Positions 44,031 through 57,889 of a stretch of DNA of 64,000 nucleotides are shown in pieces (the stretch's first letter is position 1; every line of letters starts with the position of its first letter). The stretch is from Hofstenia miamia (lineage: Eukaryota > Xenacoelomorpha > Acoela), in NCBI GenBank assembly GCA_004352715.1, contig SCFE01000120.1, positions 302,748-366,747 of the forward strand, in the 5' to 3' direction. A program made the position numbers and the translations under genes. Under the pieces are notes generated by a model. It saw only the letters and a list, made by a program, of their open reading frames with translations. It was not told where the DNA came from and did no database searches.

Positions 44031-44729
44031 AAATGTTATTAGTCTTTTGCAGAACTCAGAATATTGTGGTTTTTTACATTGTGATGATCATTTGAGACTC
44101 ATCTGGAAGAAAGCTTTAGTAATTGGGAACTACATGTTTTGTCGTAAATAAATAATTGTTATCAGTTTCTATTTATATCAATAATGTATAATATTAGCTG
44201 TGCAATATTTCATTAACGTTTTAGTAATCGAGAAGGCATATAAATCATACAACATTGTAATAACTTTTATATTAGGTTTAATTTTTTAGGGATGTCTACA
44301 TGGGACCACTCCCATCATGTAGATGCAGACATATATGAAAATATAGCATAATAATATAGATCTTCTCTTTTCTATCATAAAAATTCAACATTTTCTGTAC
44401 TAAGTCATTCTTCAATTTCAATTGAAACTACTAAATTTGAAGGGCGTGTAATTTATTATTTATTTCTAATGAATTCCTTAGCTAGGCAAACTTTCTCTAT
44501 GATAATTATCTAGTTTTACTGATGTCTTGCCTTCAGAGGTTACCATGCAGATGTACTGAGTGATTTAGTTTACTGATGATTGCAAAGTGAATTTTTTAAA
44601 TTAAATTTGCTTATCTCATAAATTTTGACAAAAAATTGCGATTTTTTGACCTAGAGATTATTCAGTTTTGACTTTATGGTAAAAACTGGGGATTAAGAGG
44701 AAAAATAAATTTTATTTATTACTATTTAT

Positions 44730-45370
44730 CAACACAGTGTTTAAAGAGGAAGAGAAAGTATTTTCCCAAGTTTTCAGGCAGAAAGTTGTGATCTTTGCGC
44801 AACATGTTCTTCAGAAGAGAGAAGCGTCTTTCTACTGAACATGTCGTAGCAGTTCACAGTCGTAATTTTACAAATATGGCTGGACTGATGTCTGGCATAG
44901 TACAGTTGATTATATTCAGCAAATCGTTTTGCTCGATTCTTCGTTGGATATAATCCCACATCGATCTTCTTTGAAGTCAAAATATTGCAAGTCTTTGTAT
45001 GCTTGGAACATAGAATATTTGTGGGATTCTACTTTGTCAATTAGTTCCAAAAGACCACTATAACTCCGGGTGATCTCCATCAATTCCATTTTTGATCTAC
45101 GTGATCATTTTGCAACGACAGCACTATACGTCGGATTTCTGATAAATAGTCTGCATAGTGTCCGATGACAACCTTTAGCCATGAACCCCATCTTGTAATC
45201 ATTGGAAATGGTTTATTACCAATTTCATGAAACAAATATCTGGCGAGGTGTTCTTCATCGTCGCAGTCTTTAAGGTGGGCAACAGTTTATCAACATTCTT
45301 GTATTTGCTCCTTCTCAGCACAATTATAGAGTAGATGCGCCACGCATATCATTTGAAATAGTTCTTAAAA
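44730..45370 (-). mobile_element. hAT-like transposase relic, copy B
   Basis: The minus strand reads FPMITRWGSWLKVVIGHYAD and LSEIRRIVLSL in the catalytic-domain region, then KNRAKRFAEYNQLYY. In a shifted frame it ends CSVERRFSLLKNMLRKDHNF, the C-terminal dimerisation signature of hAT-like transposases (VERxFS). Frameshifts separate the parts. The sequence is shared with copy A at 39840-40380. Confidence 0.65.
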
Positions 45371-45885
45371 TTTATTCAGACATTTACCAGTATGCAGCAA
45401 CATCAGAGAGTAGCAAAAGAAAATTGTTCCTTGCTATCTTAATTTTTTTCAAGTCGTTATCAATGTGCTGGGAAACAATTGCATAATTTGGTGTGCCATC
45501 TAGCTTTACATACACTAGCTAAAATGCAGAACCTGGATGTGCAATATCAGCAATATACAATAATGTTAAAATACTTGCAAACATTTATCATCGACTTCCA
45601 GGAAGACTATTCTATCATTTAGAACATCTATAACACGAATTTCTTCGTTCTCTGCAATGTGTAGGCTGCCAAAAATGCCTTCAGTTTCTATACCATTGGT
45701 GAAAAAACCAGCTAAAAAATTCTAAGAAATAATCCATAGCCCATTTCTAAGAACTGATTATTTCAGAAATTGCCATTTTGACTTTATTTTTGAAAAGTAT
45801 TAATTTTGACCGAATTAACCTTATTGGCTTTTGGTAACCCTACTCATTATCTCGATTGGCAAAATTTTGTGATTACTAATACTTA

Positions 45886-45888
<3 letters not shown>

Positions 45889-45919
<31 letters not shown>

Positions 45920-46044
45920 NNNNNNNNNNNNNNNNNNNNNNNNNNNNNNNNNNNNNNNNNNNNNNNNNNNNNNNNNNNNNNNNNNNNNNNNNNNNNNNNN
46001 NNNNNNNNNNNNNNNNNNNNNNNNNNNNNNNNNNNNNNNNNNNN

Positions 46045-46074
<30 letters not shown>
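45889..46074. repeat. (TA)n microsatellite with assembly gap
   Basis: TA runs flank a 125-N gap (45920-46044). Confidence 0.9.
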
Positions 46075-46078
<4 letters not shown>

Positions 46079-46079
46079 A

Positions 46080-47650
46080 TCATCATCAGAGTTAGCGTAA
46101 CAATATTAGAAATTATAAAGCATAGTATCTACTATCACATAGGCAAAAGAGTTCCATGCACCATTTGGAGAGCGGCTAGTTAAAGTTATATTCAATACCA
46201 CTGTCCGCGAAACAATGTATCTAGTACTAAAGATCTGGACTGTATCGTGTATACTGATAGAACCATATAACGGCCTGCTATAGGAGGCATGAGAGACATA
46301 ATGGCAAAACTTGCCGACGCGAAGCATGATAGCAAACACCAATAAACAGATAACGAACTATTCTGCATCAGCTAAACCCCAGAAAGGAGCGGGTCTGCAC
46401 AGATTCATAAGCCTGCCGAGCACATCCTGCGGTGGAATTACAACCTATGCAGCCCCCTCAATTCCATAGAAAGTTTAGCTGCTCATGATCATCTATTAGA
46501 ATATAGCAGATAAAATAGCGAGTTACTTGGGCAAAACTAAAATTTTAATAATCAAGCACGCACAAAGCTGCTCTATTTATACAAACAGAAAATAAATGTT
46601 CATAACACATGGCAACATCTGCCAACGGCAGAACTGAATAATATGTCTATATGACGTCAGCAGCGTGATATTCATGTTCGGGAAATGTTTATGTTGTCTG
46701 AGACGGAGCATTGGGGTCCCGGTGCTATAATATATATATATAAATTCTGTTTTACTTGCGGATGCTTAGAATGTTTAAAATTTGGATAACATAAATTATA
46801 AATAGAAAATTTTAATGGACTTTATATTTGTAAATTTCATTCATTACAACATCACTACACACTTTATCGTTCTCAAATGGAAAACATTTCGGGATTTTTG
46901 CAGCAAACGCGAAAGCTAGCGAAAGCTATTCCAATACTTACACGATAATTTGCCTATTAGATTATTTAAACTTCTTGTCCTCAATTATTTGACAGGAATT
47001 TGTTCAATTAATTATGATATACATCTTTTGCTAAACATTTTGGGTTAGGAAAAAATATAACATTCTAGGAACATATTGGAATGCCTTTGACGCTGTGGAT
47101 ACACATATATTTTCATTTTATTTCTTGTATGTTTTTTCTCGTAATAGTAACACTAGTTACTGCAGAAACCATTCAATTGCTTGGTGAATTTTTTTGGCTT
47201 TAAATACCTCTTTAAAATATATTAATTGTTTTTAAATATTAACTAAAAAATGTTTTTATTTTTTTTTCAAAAATTTGCGTATTCAGTTCCACTTAAGAAA
47301 AACTTTTACACCCTACCCAGGATGGAATACTTGATTTAGCAAACCTTTGCCCTTTGCTTAATTTTTTATGAAATTTCGTTTATGTGACTATTAAGTAAGC
47401 TAGCAACTGTGTTAATTTATCTGTTTGCTTTGTAATATTTCTTGTTTGATGACCTTATATCGGAATGAATTGTGCGTATTTGCTCGTAATCACTTAATTT
47501 GTCAGCGTGCAATCCCATGTGAGAATATGTGGTTTATTAGTGTTATGAATGATGTATAACTTTGAGTTCGTCTAACGTGTGCGCTGGCAGATTACACGCT
47601 GTTTAGTGAGTCAGAATGTTTGTGCAGTGATAAGATGTGATTTTAGATTA
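46080..47650. other. Region upstream of CYRI, no supported gene
   Basis: It contains a locally GC-richer stretch (about 46370-46720) of unknown nature, a short (TA)n run at 46729-46742, and otherwise AT-rich sequence. It should include the CYRI promoter and 5'-UTR, but no element can be identified. Confidence 0.35.
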
Positions 47651-47662
47651 TTATGCAGTAGA

Positions 47663-47735
47663 ATGGGAAATCTTTTGAAAATTCTTCGTCCTCCCCCTGA
47701 ACCAACTAGAATGGATGTCTTCGTGGACTTTGAAA
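47663..47735 (+). CDS. CYRI: CYRI coding exon 1
   Basis: The ATG at 47663 begins [14 protein letters not shown] and ends MDVFVDFE plus one base before GTAAGT. MGNLLK and DFE match FAM49 proteins at the same spacing. Gly2 would be exposed for N-myristoylation. Confidence 0.92.
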
Positions 47736-50700
47736 GTAAGTAACGTTTCTCACTACCTTCCTCTACCGCTTTAAAACCACTTTTAGATGCCCAGCCCACT
47801 GAATCCGAACTGGAAACTTATCAGTTGGTCTGTGACTTTTTAATTCGAGCTGAAGAACATCTTACCTTTATGGGAAGTTATCCAGATTCCATCGAGGTCG
47901 TTCAAAAGGTAGTTTCAAAAGGTTTTTTCAATGCCCTTTCTATAAGTCTTTTGTTGCAATGGGCTTCCTTTTGATGAGGCAATTGCCTTAGAAGGCTATT
48001 CCAATATTTGTTTTGGTCAAACGACTATTGCTATTGCATGCTTTGATCAAAGACTTGGCATTAGACTGCTGTATTACACAATTGATTACTTTACAACNAG
48101 TCTTTTGTTGCAATGGGCTTCCTTTTGATGAGGCAACAGCCTTAGAAGCCTATTCCAATATTTGTGTGAGTTTTGGTCAAACGACTATTGCTATTGCATG
48201 CTTTGATCAAAGACTTGGCATTAGACTGCTGTATTACACAATTGATTACTTTACAACATTAAATTTAACCCTAGTGTATAATTGAAATAAATTTTATCAA
48301 TTTCGTAGATCTTTATTTAAAGTGTTTATAAATATTTGGTATTAGAACGCAATTGTTTACTTTATTATGTTGCGTTAATCTATATTATCTGTAAGGTGCT
48401 GATATGATAATGGATGGATTTAGTTCGACTAAAGTGTCCTTCTAAAATTATTTACATTTATATCAAAATATTATTTAGGATTTCTGTTAAATTTCCTTTC
48501 AAATTGAAACTTTTTTTAAAGCCGTTATGCATTTTTTCACAAATTAATTTATGAATTATTGGGTTTTCTTAATATTGAATACTTTCAATTGCAGTGAAAG
48601 CTAAATAAGTTACATCCTTGTGGCTATCTGAATTTTTTTCAGAAATCCTGTTCACCAATACTCCCTCTATACCTGAGACTATGTCTGGCCCAATATCTTC
48701 CATAACTTCTTTACCTCATCTTCCAACTCTGTAAATGTCAGCTTTCTTCTTTGTTTTCACTTTGCTATGTCTATCATTCCTTCATTTTCTGTTGGTTTCC
48801 CATAACTATGTTTTGATCTTTGGTCCTTAATTACTTTAGTTGTCCACGATTTGAAGGCCTATATCTCCGAAATGATTTTATGGTCTATCTGCTTCATTTA
48901 CTGTATTATATTATTCGTGTCTTATAAGATGTCAACCTATCTTCATTCTGTCCTACTTTCTCACAGCCATTTTTAGGAGGCTAGCTTTCCCATTTTTCCT
49001 GTCATCACTAATGCCCCAAAGTTTTCCTACCTTTTGGTTCTGCCTGCCTTTCTACAATTCTCTTCACCTTCTTTATTTGATGTACAATGTATTGTTAATC
49101 CCTGTCCAATTTACTATATTTTGATGTCATAGCACTCCTGTTTTCAACACATCTTTCACGCATATGAGATTTGCTAAACTGGTTTTTCAAAGGAACGTCA
49201 TAGAGTAGCTCATGATTAACGTATTCAGAATATAAGAAGTCAACTATTTTTTAATTTGCAGAACTAACAAAAGGTTTTTTTAATTCCTAACTTACTAGTT
49301 TACATCAGTTGAAGTAATTTATAACATTGACTTAATGATGACATGCATGAACCGATGTATGTACGCTAAAAAACAGTGAATTACCACATGTGCCTACTAC
49401 TACAAGATATGCTTACCATCCTTAAAATCTTTTGTTCATTTCTTCTCATTTTAGAACTACTTATTGTAAGAGTGAATCATTAAAACTTTGTGATGTTTTT
49501 CTCTTAAAGACCTATAGGTATATCGTATTCATTAAGGTATCGACATGCACACTTGATTATGGTGTTAATTGATTTCCATTTGGATATTACATTGGGTATA
49601 ATCCCTCATAGTTTGTATATTTAGTCTTTCCGTTTTCCACATAATGCTGAATATCTAGAAGCAGCGTGTGTTGAATTAACACCTCTTGTAGAAGATATCT
49701 TGAAGTGCTATCATTTCGCTATGGAACTAGGTATTTGACCTTAGTTTTGTATTATAATAATGAGTAATTGAAATATAATGTACTAACAGACGACATATGT
49801 ATCACCCATATTAAACAAATTGACTGTTTGGTTAGAAGCGATAATATATTCGATTACGAATCCGTTCAAACGTTAGTCATCAGTTTTCAATCTCGAATAT
49901 TTATTAATGATTTACATTTTAGTAAATGTAACTTCAACTATTTTAAGGCTAATAGCTGTGGTCAAGCCACATGTTTGTCTGAACCATCCACCTAACATCA
50001 GTCAATTGCCTCCTTGTTCTTTGTTTCACAGTTTAACCCTATTCCAGTTGGGGGGGGCAAAATTGCNNNNNNNNNNNNNNNNNNNNNNNNNNNNNNNNNN
50101 NNNNNNNNNNNNNNNNNNNNNNNNNNNNNNNNNNNNNNNNNNNNNNNNNNNNNNNNNNNNNNNNNNNNNNNNNNNNNNNNNNNNNNNNNNNNNNNNNNNN
50201 NNNNNNNNNNNNNNNNNNNNNNNNNNNNNNNNNNNNNNNNNNNNNNNNNNNNNNNNNNNNNNNNNNNNNNNNNNNNNNNNNNNNNNNNNNNNNNNNNNNN
50301 NNNNNNNNNNNNNNNNNNNNNNNNNNNNNNNNNNNNNNNNNNNNNNNNNNNNNNNNNNNNNNNNNNNNNNNNNNNNNNNNNNNNNNNNNNNNNNNNNNNN
50401 NNNNNNNNNNNNNNNNNNNNNNNNNNNNNNNNNNNNNNNNNNNNNNNNNNNNNNNNNNNNNNNNNNNNNNNNNNNNNNNNNNNNNNNNNNNNNNNNNNNN
50501 NNNNNNNNNNNNNNNNNNNNNNNNNNNNNNNNNNNNNNNNNNNNNNNNNNNNNNNNNNNNNNNNNNNNNNNNNNNNNNNNNNNNNNNNNNNNNNNNNNNN
50601 NNNNNNNNNNNNNNNNNNNNNNNNNNNNNNNNNNNNNNNNNNNNNNNNNNNNNNNNNNNNNNNNNNNNNNNNNNNNNNNNNNNNNNNNNNNNNNNNNNNN

Positions 50701-53700
50701 NNNNNNNNNNNNNNNNNNNNNNNNNNNNNNNNNNNNNNNNNNNNNNNNNNNNNNNNNNNNNNNNNNNNNNNNNNNNNNNNNNNNNNNNNNNNNNNNNNNN
50801 NNNNNNNNNNNNNNNNNNNNNNNNNNNNNNNNNNNNNNNNNNNNNNNNNNNNNNNNNNNNNNNNNNNNNNNNNNNNNNNNNNNNNNNNNNNNNNNNNNNN
50901 NNNNNNNNNNNNNNNNNNNNNNNNNNNNNNNNNNNNNNNNNNNNNNNNNNNNNNNNNNNNNNNNNNNNNNNNNNNNNNNNNNNNNNNNNNNNNNNNNNNN
51001 NNNNNNNNNNNNNNNNNNNNNNNNNNNNNNNNNNNNNNNNNNNNNNNNNNNNNNNNNNNNNNNNNNCATTACATGACCACGTGACCAAAAACGATGGTAC
51101 CTTTTTTTCTTGATGGTAACATGTCATACTACAACCCTACAAAGTTTTATCGAATTTCGTTAAGAAATGAGCATTCTAGACAGGGGGCAAATTTGCCCCA
51201 CCCCCCAACTGTTTAACGTACATAAAAAAGCCCAACTGGAATAGGGTTAAGTAACATGTGTTAGACAATGGTTTCTCTGTGAAATTCGGTGCCTTTAGAT
51301 CAGAATCAAATCATATCTTACTATATCATTTCACTTTAGAAAACAAAATTGTGCCGTTAGTATTGACCAAATTATGTGAGCCTTCAATGACACCTGAGCA
51401 ACATTTGGAGACGCAGCAAGCCTTGACCAAAGTTTTCGCCGAAATCCTTCATTTCACTCTAAAATTTGATGAACTCAAAGTATGATTTTCATTCAGGGCT
51501 TCTCTTATAATTCATTCTTTAGATGAATAAACCTTCAATCACCAATGACTTCAGCTTTTTTAAACGATTGCATTCTAAAAAAAGTAGCTCTGATATGGTA
51601 TGAATTACTTTCTATAAGTTTTTGTATAAACTTTGCAAATGATTTCATTGACTTTTATGCAGTTTATTTTGTTATATTATGAAGTATTATTAGTAGCTTG
51701 CTAATGGAAACGGGAAGTATCTCCATGAGTGTCACATGGAATTGGGAAATGAAATAAGGAAAAATTTTACATAATATATTTTGAGAAATAAACCCTAAAA
51801 CTAGTCAGTACATATACATGGTGGTTGGATAGTCGCTCCTTAGTTATAGAACCCTAAAAAGCAAAGAAATATATATACTAAGAAAGCAAAGCAAATTTTA
51901 TATTATTCCATGAATCATGCCATTTCAATCTTCAAAAAATTTCAATTCAATGGTTGCACCATCTTTATGAATATACTGTCTAAGTCTTATCGATATCTGT
52001 TCCGTTGTTGATCTTAGGAATTCAGAAGGAACATTTTCAATGACTTCATGGATCCTGTTCTTTAGCTCGCCAATGGTCCTCGGTGAAGTTTTGTAGACTT
52101 CCTCTTTGGCCCATCCCCACAGAAAGACATCACATGGCGTGAAATCTGGACTTCGCGCTGGCCAATCTGCTGGTTCACGTCGACCCATCCAACATCTTGA
52201 GAAGTGGTCGTTGAACCAAGCTCTCACTGATAGCACATTATGTGGAGGAGCACCATCTTGCACAAAAAATTAATTCGTTGGCTTCTTCCCATTCAGTAAT
52301 TGTTGGCCAAACGGAATTCTCCAACATGTGCAAGTATCGCAGACTTCATTGTATCACGAATGATGTATGACTCAAGAATCCTTGTTGAAGACAAGCGCAA
52401 CAAACAGTTACTATCGGCCTGTTCTGACATTTTTCCGTAATTTACTTTGGATCAATCTCACACCAATAGTGACAATTGTGCCTGTTGACAAAGCCACCCA
52501 TACGAAACACAGCTTCATCTGTCTAGAGAATCTTCGAACTCAGTTCAAGGCAATCTTCAAACCATGTCAGCATCGTTTCACAGAACTCCACCTGTCTGTC
52601 ACAATCTTCCGGAAACAGTTGCTGGGCATAATGAGGTTTCCACATGCGGAATCGTAAATCCTCATGAAGATCATTCAGGATAGTGTGACTGCGTATCCCA
52701 CTTTCACAGGCAGCTTGCCTTGTTGACTTGGAAGGCCTCCTGTCAAATATATCCCTCACCAGTTCCATATCCGTTACTGACTTTGTCGAGGCGTTCCAGG
52801 TCTGGTGGAATCAAGAACGCTCCCAGTTGTCATCAGTTTGCGGTAGCAGTTCTTAATTTTCTTGGGGTCACGATTCGAATGTCTTCCATGTTGGATCTCC
52901 ACCATCGTTGAACTTGTACAACAAACTGCCAAACCTCGTATCTAGCAGCAATTTTTGCTCTGTTTCAATATTGTGATTAAATTGCATGTAGCGAACTAAT
53001 ATAACGGATAACTTTCGCGGACAGAGGGGTGATCGTTACGCGCATTCTAATTGGTTGAACAGTTTGATGATTTGTCATATGAAATGGCAGTTCTCATGTA
53101 ATCTTAAAGTGCAAAGTTTCAATCAAAGAACCGTTTACTTCTGAAGATATAGCTAAGTAGAATCAGGGAGTGACTTTTCAACCACATTGTATATAGGTTT
53201 GTTATGAACTCTTTGTATATTACTTTTTGGATTTCTAAGAAGTTTGGTTTCGTTGCAGTTTATAAATATGTGATATGTCAATAGGGAGAGAGTGGAAGCT
53301 GAAATGACTTCCTAGTAGCAAGCCTGCTGCTTTTTATTTCAGCCTGTTTTGAGTTAATATATTACGTAACAATCAATTTTGTTTTTCTTTTTTAGTATCG
53401 CAAAGTGCCTCAAGTAAGTATAAGTTGAAACGTTTTTATCATTTTTATAACATAGACTTTGTGTGCATTTTTAAGCGAACTGTTTATACAAATTTTTAGC
53501 TACACCTTTAATTTACATTTATGGAATTCTTTCTCTGGATTTCAAAGAACTATGACCAACTATAAGAGTTTATAGACTTGATAAGGCATAAAATCTTTAC
53601 AAAAACACATAGCAACAATATAAATAACTGAATAGCATTAGATGTACATGTTCTGTGATGGGTTTAATGCAATCAAATTTCAAAAATTATTCCTAACATA

Positions 53701-56541
53701 GAGTAGAATGAATGTCGATGAAGTTTTTCAATCGGTCTATTTTTAGCAGAACAGATCTACCGTGTTGATGGATCCCACGAACATTGGTAAAGTTTCTCTG
53801 TTCTTAGCCCAGCCCACTCCAATGCTCAAATGCATCAGCAATGCTACCAAGCAGTTTGTAACACAGGTGAGAAATGTCAAAGTACACCATTTTTACTGAA
53901 GGGTTTTTACCCTGTTCTAATGAAGTAAAAACTATTCGTATTTAAGTTATGATTAGGGCAACCACTTTCTAGACCTAAAATTTGCATTTATAGACCTAAC
54001 GATATGACCTAAAAATCCAATTTGTAAACCTGACAACTAGACCCAAAAAAGCAGATTTCCGCTCAAATTTTTATTGATCGAGATTGTTATTTGCATAACA
54101 GAGCATATAATTTTCAATGTTTTCATCTAGAAAAATTCTATCATCAGGCAGCAAATTTTTTTGCTTGCTGAAGGATCGTTCCACATCGCCACTTAATGGC
54201 TGGCACCTGCTAAGTAGTTGATAATCCGCAAGGGAAAGGTTGCCATCTCTTAGCTGGCGACAGAAATGTAATGAAAGAATAATGAATTAATGAGATATTG
54301 TGGATTGCCATACCATTTACTGATTTAATTCATGCCATATCCAGCTTCACCTGTGAATTTTGACGAAATATGACCTATAAGACTTTATAGATTTTATAGA
54401 CTTTATGGTTGCCCTAGTTATGAATGTTTTATAAACCGTGCATTAAGCGATTTTCAAGTAGATAACTAATGTGATATGTATGATTCCACTTTCGGTGCTT
54501 CATTATAATTTTGCGACAGACTTCGCTTTTGCAATCTTCGCTTGCATGGTGGCGCAAAGGCTTCGTCTGTCATTATATGGAGTCAATTAAGTGTGAAATG
54601 CGTTTAAATATATTTTTTCGATTTCTGTCTTTATTTTAATCAAATGTTCCACTCCAGTAAACACTTTATTGATTTAGTATCGAGTTGAAAGCCGTTTCAA
54701 TTTATTAATATCATTGATCTTCCAATTTCAATTTCTATTTTAAATGCATTCCTATTATTCTCTCAAAATATTGTCTCCAGCCACTTTTGACTTCGAATCT
54801 TTAGAACAAAGATTGGCCTGTGGAAAACGCGCTTAACTGCCTCAGTACAATGACTCGTGTTTGTAGAGTGATGCTTGAATCAGAGTAAGTATTGAGTATT
54901 TATACTAGAGATGGACTCGGGTCGGGCCGGGTCATTAAGCTTATATTCGGACCGATATTTCAATTTTACAGTAAATATATATAAAATGTTTACCACAAAC
55001 TATGAAGCGTATATGCCTCTTACGGTTTCTGTTAATAGATTATAATCAGCTTACATCCCAGTAAAAATAGACCTGTCGTAACGACGTCGTTTTTGTGGCG
55101 TTTATAGTGCGGATTAGTGGCGGTGTATAATTCCGTCTAGCAAAAAATATTTAAAAATAGGAATAATTTTAGTATTATGACAATTTGAAGATACATTTTT
55201 TAAAAACTGCATTTTTATTGATAGCTTGTCGTTTTATTGTGAAAAGACGTTGTTTTGTAATGTCGTTTTAATGTCGTTATTACGTCGTTCAGCGACGTCG
55301 TTACGACAGTTCTATGTTTACTGGGTATGTTGTTATGGGTGCTGTCGGAATGGATTCTTCATTCTCATTTCCATGTAGATTTTGATAATTTCCTTTGGGA
55401 ATGCCCACTGCTCCTATAGAACTGCGCATCTATTCCTATGTCCGCCTAGTTTTGAATTCAAGTTATATGCCTGTAAACATTTGCTTTTTTATAACCTTTT
55501 TAAAATATTTGCTTTCTTTCAAAATGTAATATAAATCTATAAGTTTTAGTTGATATGATTTTTTGTTTATCTCAATTTTTCATTTTGATTTTTTTTACAT
55601 TATTATTTGTAGGTACATTGAATTCTATGAAGCGCAATTATTTACGCGAAAAGTTCTTTAACGAAATAATTTTTGACAAAATGTAATTTTGTACCAAATT
55701 AACACCTACGTTCGAATGTGTTCGATCAATAGTAATGAAACACAAACAATTCTATTCTAATAACGTGGTGTTAAAATTTATTTTCTCCTAAGATGCAAAG
55801 TATAGGTATCTACCTTTTGATTCAGTCGTCCTTCAATGCTAATCTTAAATCCATTCCCGAATGGACGGATATTGTTTTAATAATAAGGTTGTATTCATAT
55901 CAACTTGATAGTGAATCTAATTTAATAAAGGTACTGATTTTAATTAAATACACTGTTTGTTGAGTTTGTTTGCTCACTGATAAATCAACTTTGGAATGCA
56001 GTGAATTTGAAATTCGCTAAAATCCTTATCAAATTATTCGCTTTTTTCAAAGTCTTACATTTCCAATATACAATTAAATTTTTCTCCCCACATTTTGCTT
56101 CAAGATGCGATGAGCGCTGAAGATTTTGTGTTTGCACTTACTCTGTTCAATTTAGAATGTTAAAAACATTTCTTTTCATGGGATTGGAGTTTTTATTTAA
56201 AACTTTTTTGATAGACCTCTGTTTTTAAAATTAAGTTATCATGAAATATTGAGATTATATCTTTTTTCACATTCACGTAATGAATTTAGAGTGTACAGTG
56301 TAAAATTATCAAAGGATATCAAAGACTTCACACTTCATGTCATGTGTGCTCTCATTATTCTCTACGACCACGTTCATCCAAATGGAGCTTTCGAGAGGAA
56401 AAGCGAAATCGATGTTTGTAAAGTCAGTCATTTCTTCTTTAAATCTTATGTTTAGGTTAAAAGCTGTTTGAAGTTGTTAAATGAGTATCCTTTATCAACA
56501 GACAGTTTAAAAAATGCCTTAAGGTATGTAGACATAATCTT

Positions 56542-56584
<43 letters not shown>

Positions 56585-56834
56585 GCATTTTAATATGGAA
56601 AATGCAAAAACCTTACATTTGGCTGGAAACGGTCTGAAATTTTTAAGGCATTTTGCGGGAATCTCACTTTTTCCCCAAAAAACCCGTTTTTGGCCATTAC
56701 TCCCGCACTATTCACTCGAACTTAAATATATTTACCATGGAGGTAGGTAAATTAACGAAACACTACCCTGCAAAATTTCAAAGATTTGTGATTGGAAACG
56801 CGGTCATGATGAGGTTTTTAAAAGCATTTAGCGG

Positions 56835-56882
<48 letters not shown>

Positions 56883-57850
56883 NNNNNNNNNNNNNNNNNN
56901 NNNNNNNNNNNNNNNNNNNNNNNNNNNNNNNNNNNNNNNNNNNNNNNNNNNNNNNNNNNNNNNNNNNNNNNNNNNNNNNNNNNNNNNNNNNNNNNNNNNN
57001 NNNNNNNNNNNNNNNNNNNNNNNNNNNNNNNNNNNNNNNNNNNNNNNNNNNNNNNNNNNNNNNNNNNNNNNNNNNNTATATATATATATATATATGTATC
57101 TATTTGGAAGGTTTTTATTTAAATTTCTATGTAAAAATGGAAGAAATCCTTGTTCTTGTTTTATGTTACATAGCGATCTATAATTTGATTATATATAGGT
57201 AGATAGTTCTGAAAGTTCTCTGTATAGTATTTGCTTCCAATTATTGCCAATTCATGAATAATAAAAATGACATTTTATCGTTGTATATTTATATCAACCA
57301 ATCAGACTTTGCTACACGTCAACTCTTTGCTTATACATAAACGATTGATTTGCATCTCAAATTTTTGCTTCTTGTATAAATGTCTAAACGCCAAATTCGT
57401 CATTTTATTAGTTAAGAATTTCAACGGTTCGTTCATTTTATAATATGATCGACTAACGTGAACTCCATGTCTAAAAGCAATGAAAAAGTTTACATCAACA
57501 TAAATGCAATGATACATTTAAAGATAAACCTTTTATTTGATCATTCATGATTAATTAAAACTAAAAAGGTGTAACAAAAGTTTGTTTCACATTACCTAAC
57601 AGAGTCCATTTCATAACAAAAAGTAGAAGTCAATGAAATGATATGATGAACTTTTGAAGGAAATTCGCCAATTGCATGTGAGATTATTTGAGGCGATAAA
57701 ACTTGTGGTCGTCAAAGTAACCCTCAGTCTGGAAGACAACCATCTGAAAAATGTATAAATATGGTTAAGGAATATGTTGAATAGATAAATGTTTGTAAAT
57801 TTTTTCCGATACGCATTTGTTTTGTAGGTTTTGCTATAGTGATTTTATGA

Positions 57851-57889
<39 letters not shown>

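Noticed and set aside
46370-46720. GC-richer patch as a CYRI promoter or CpG island
   Set aside because: There is no CpG enrichment or conserved core element, and it could equally be a repeat; it lies about 1 kb from the first coding exon without other support.
50026-51127. Long open frames of about 350-390 codons around 50-51 kb
   Set aside because: They consist almost entirely of the 1000-N gap.
57190-57258. Alternative CYRI terminal exon near an AATAAA at about 57.25 kb
   Set aside because: The encoded residues do not match the family C-terminus, whereas 63406-63472 matches clearly and in phase.
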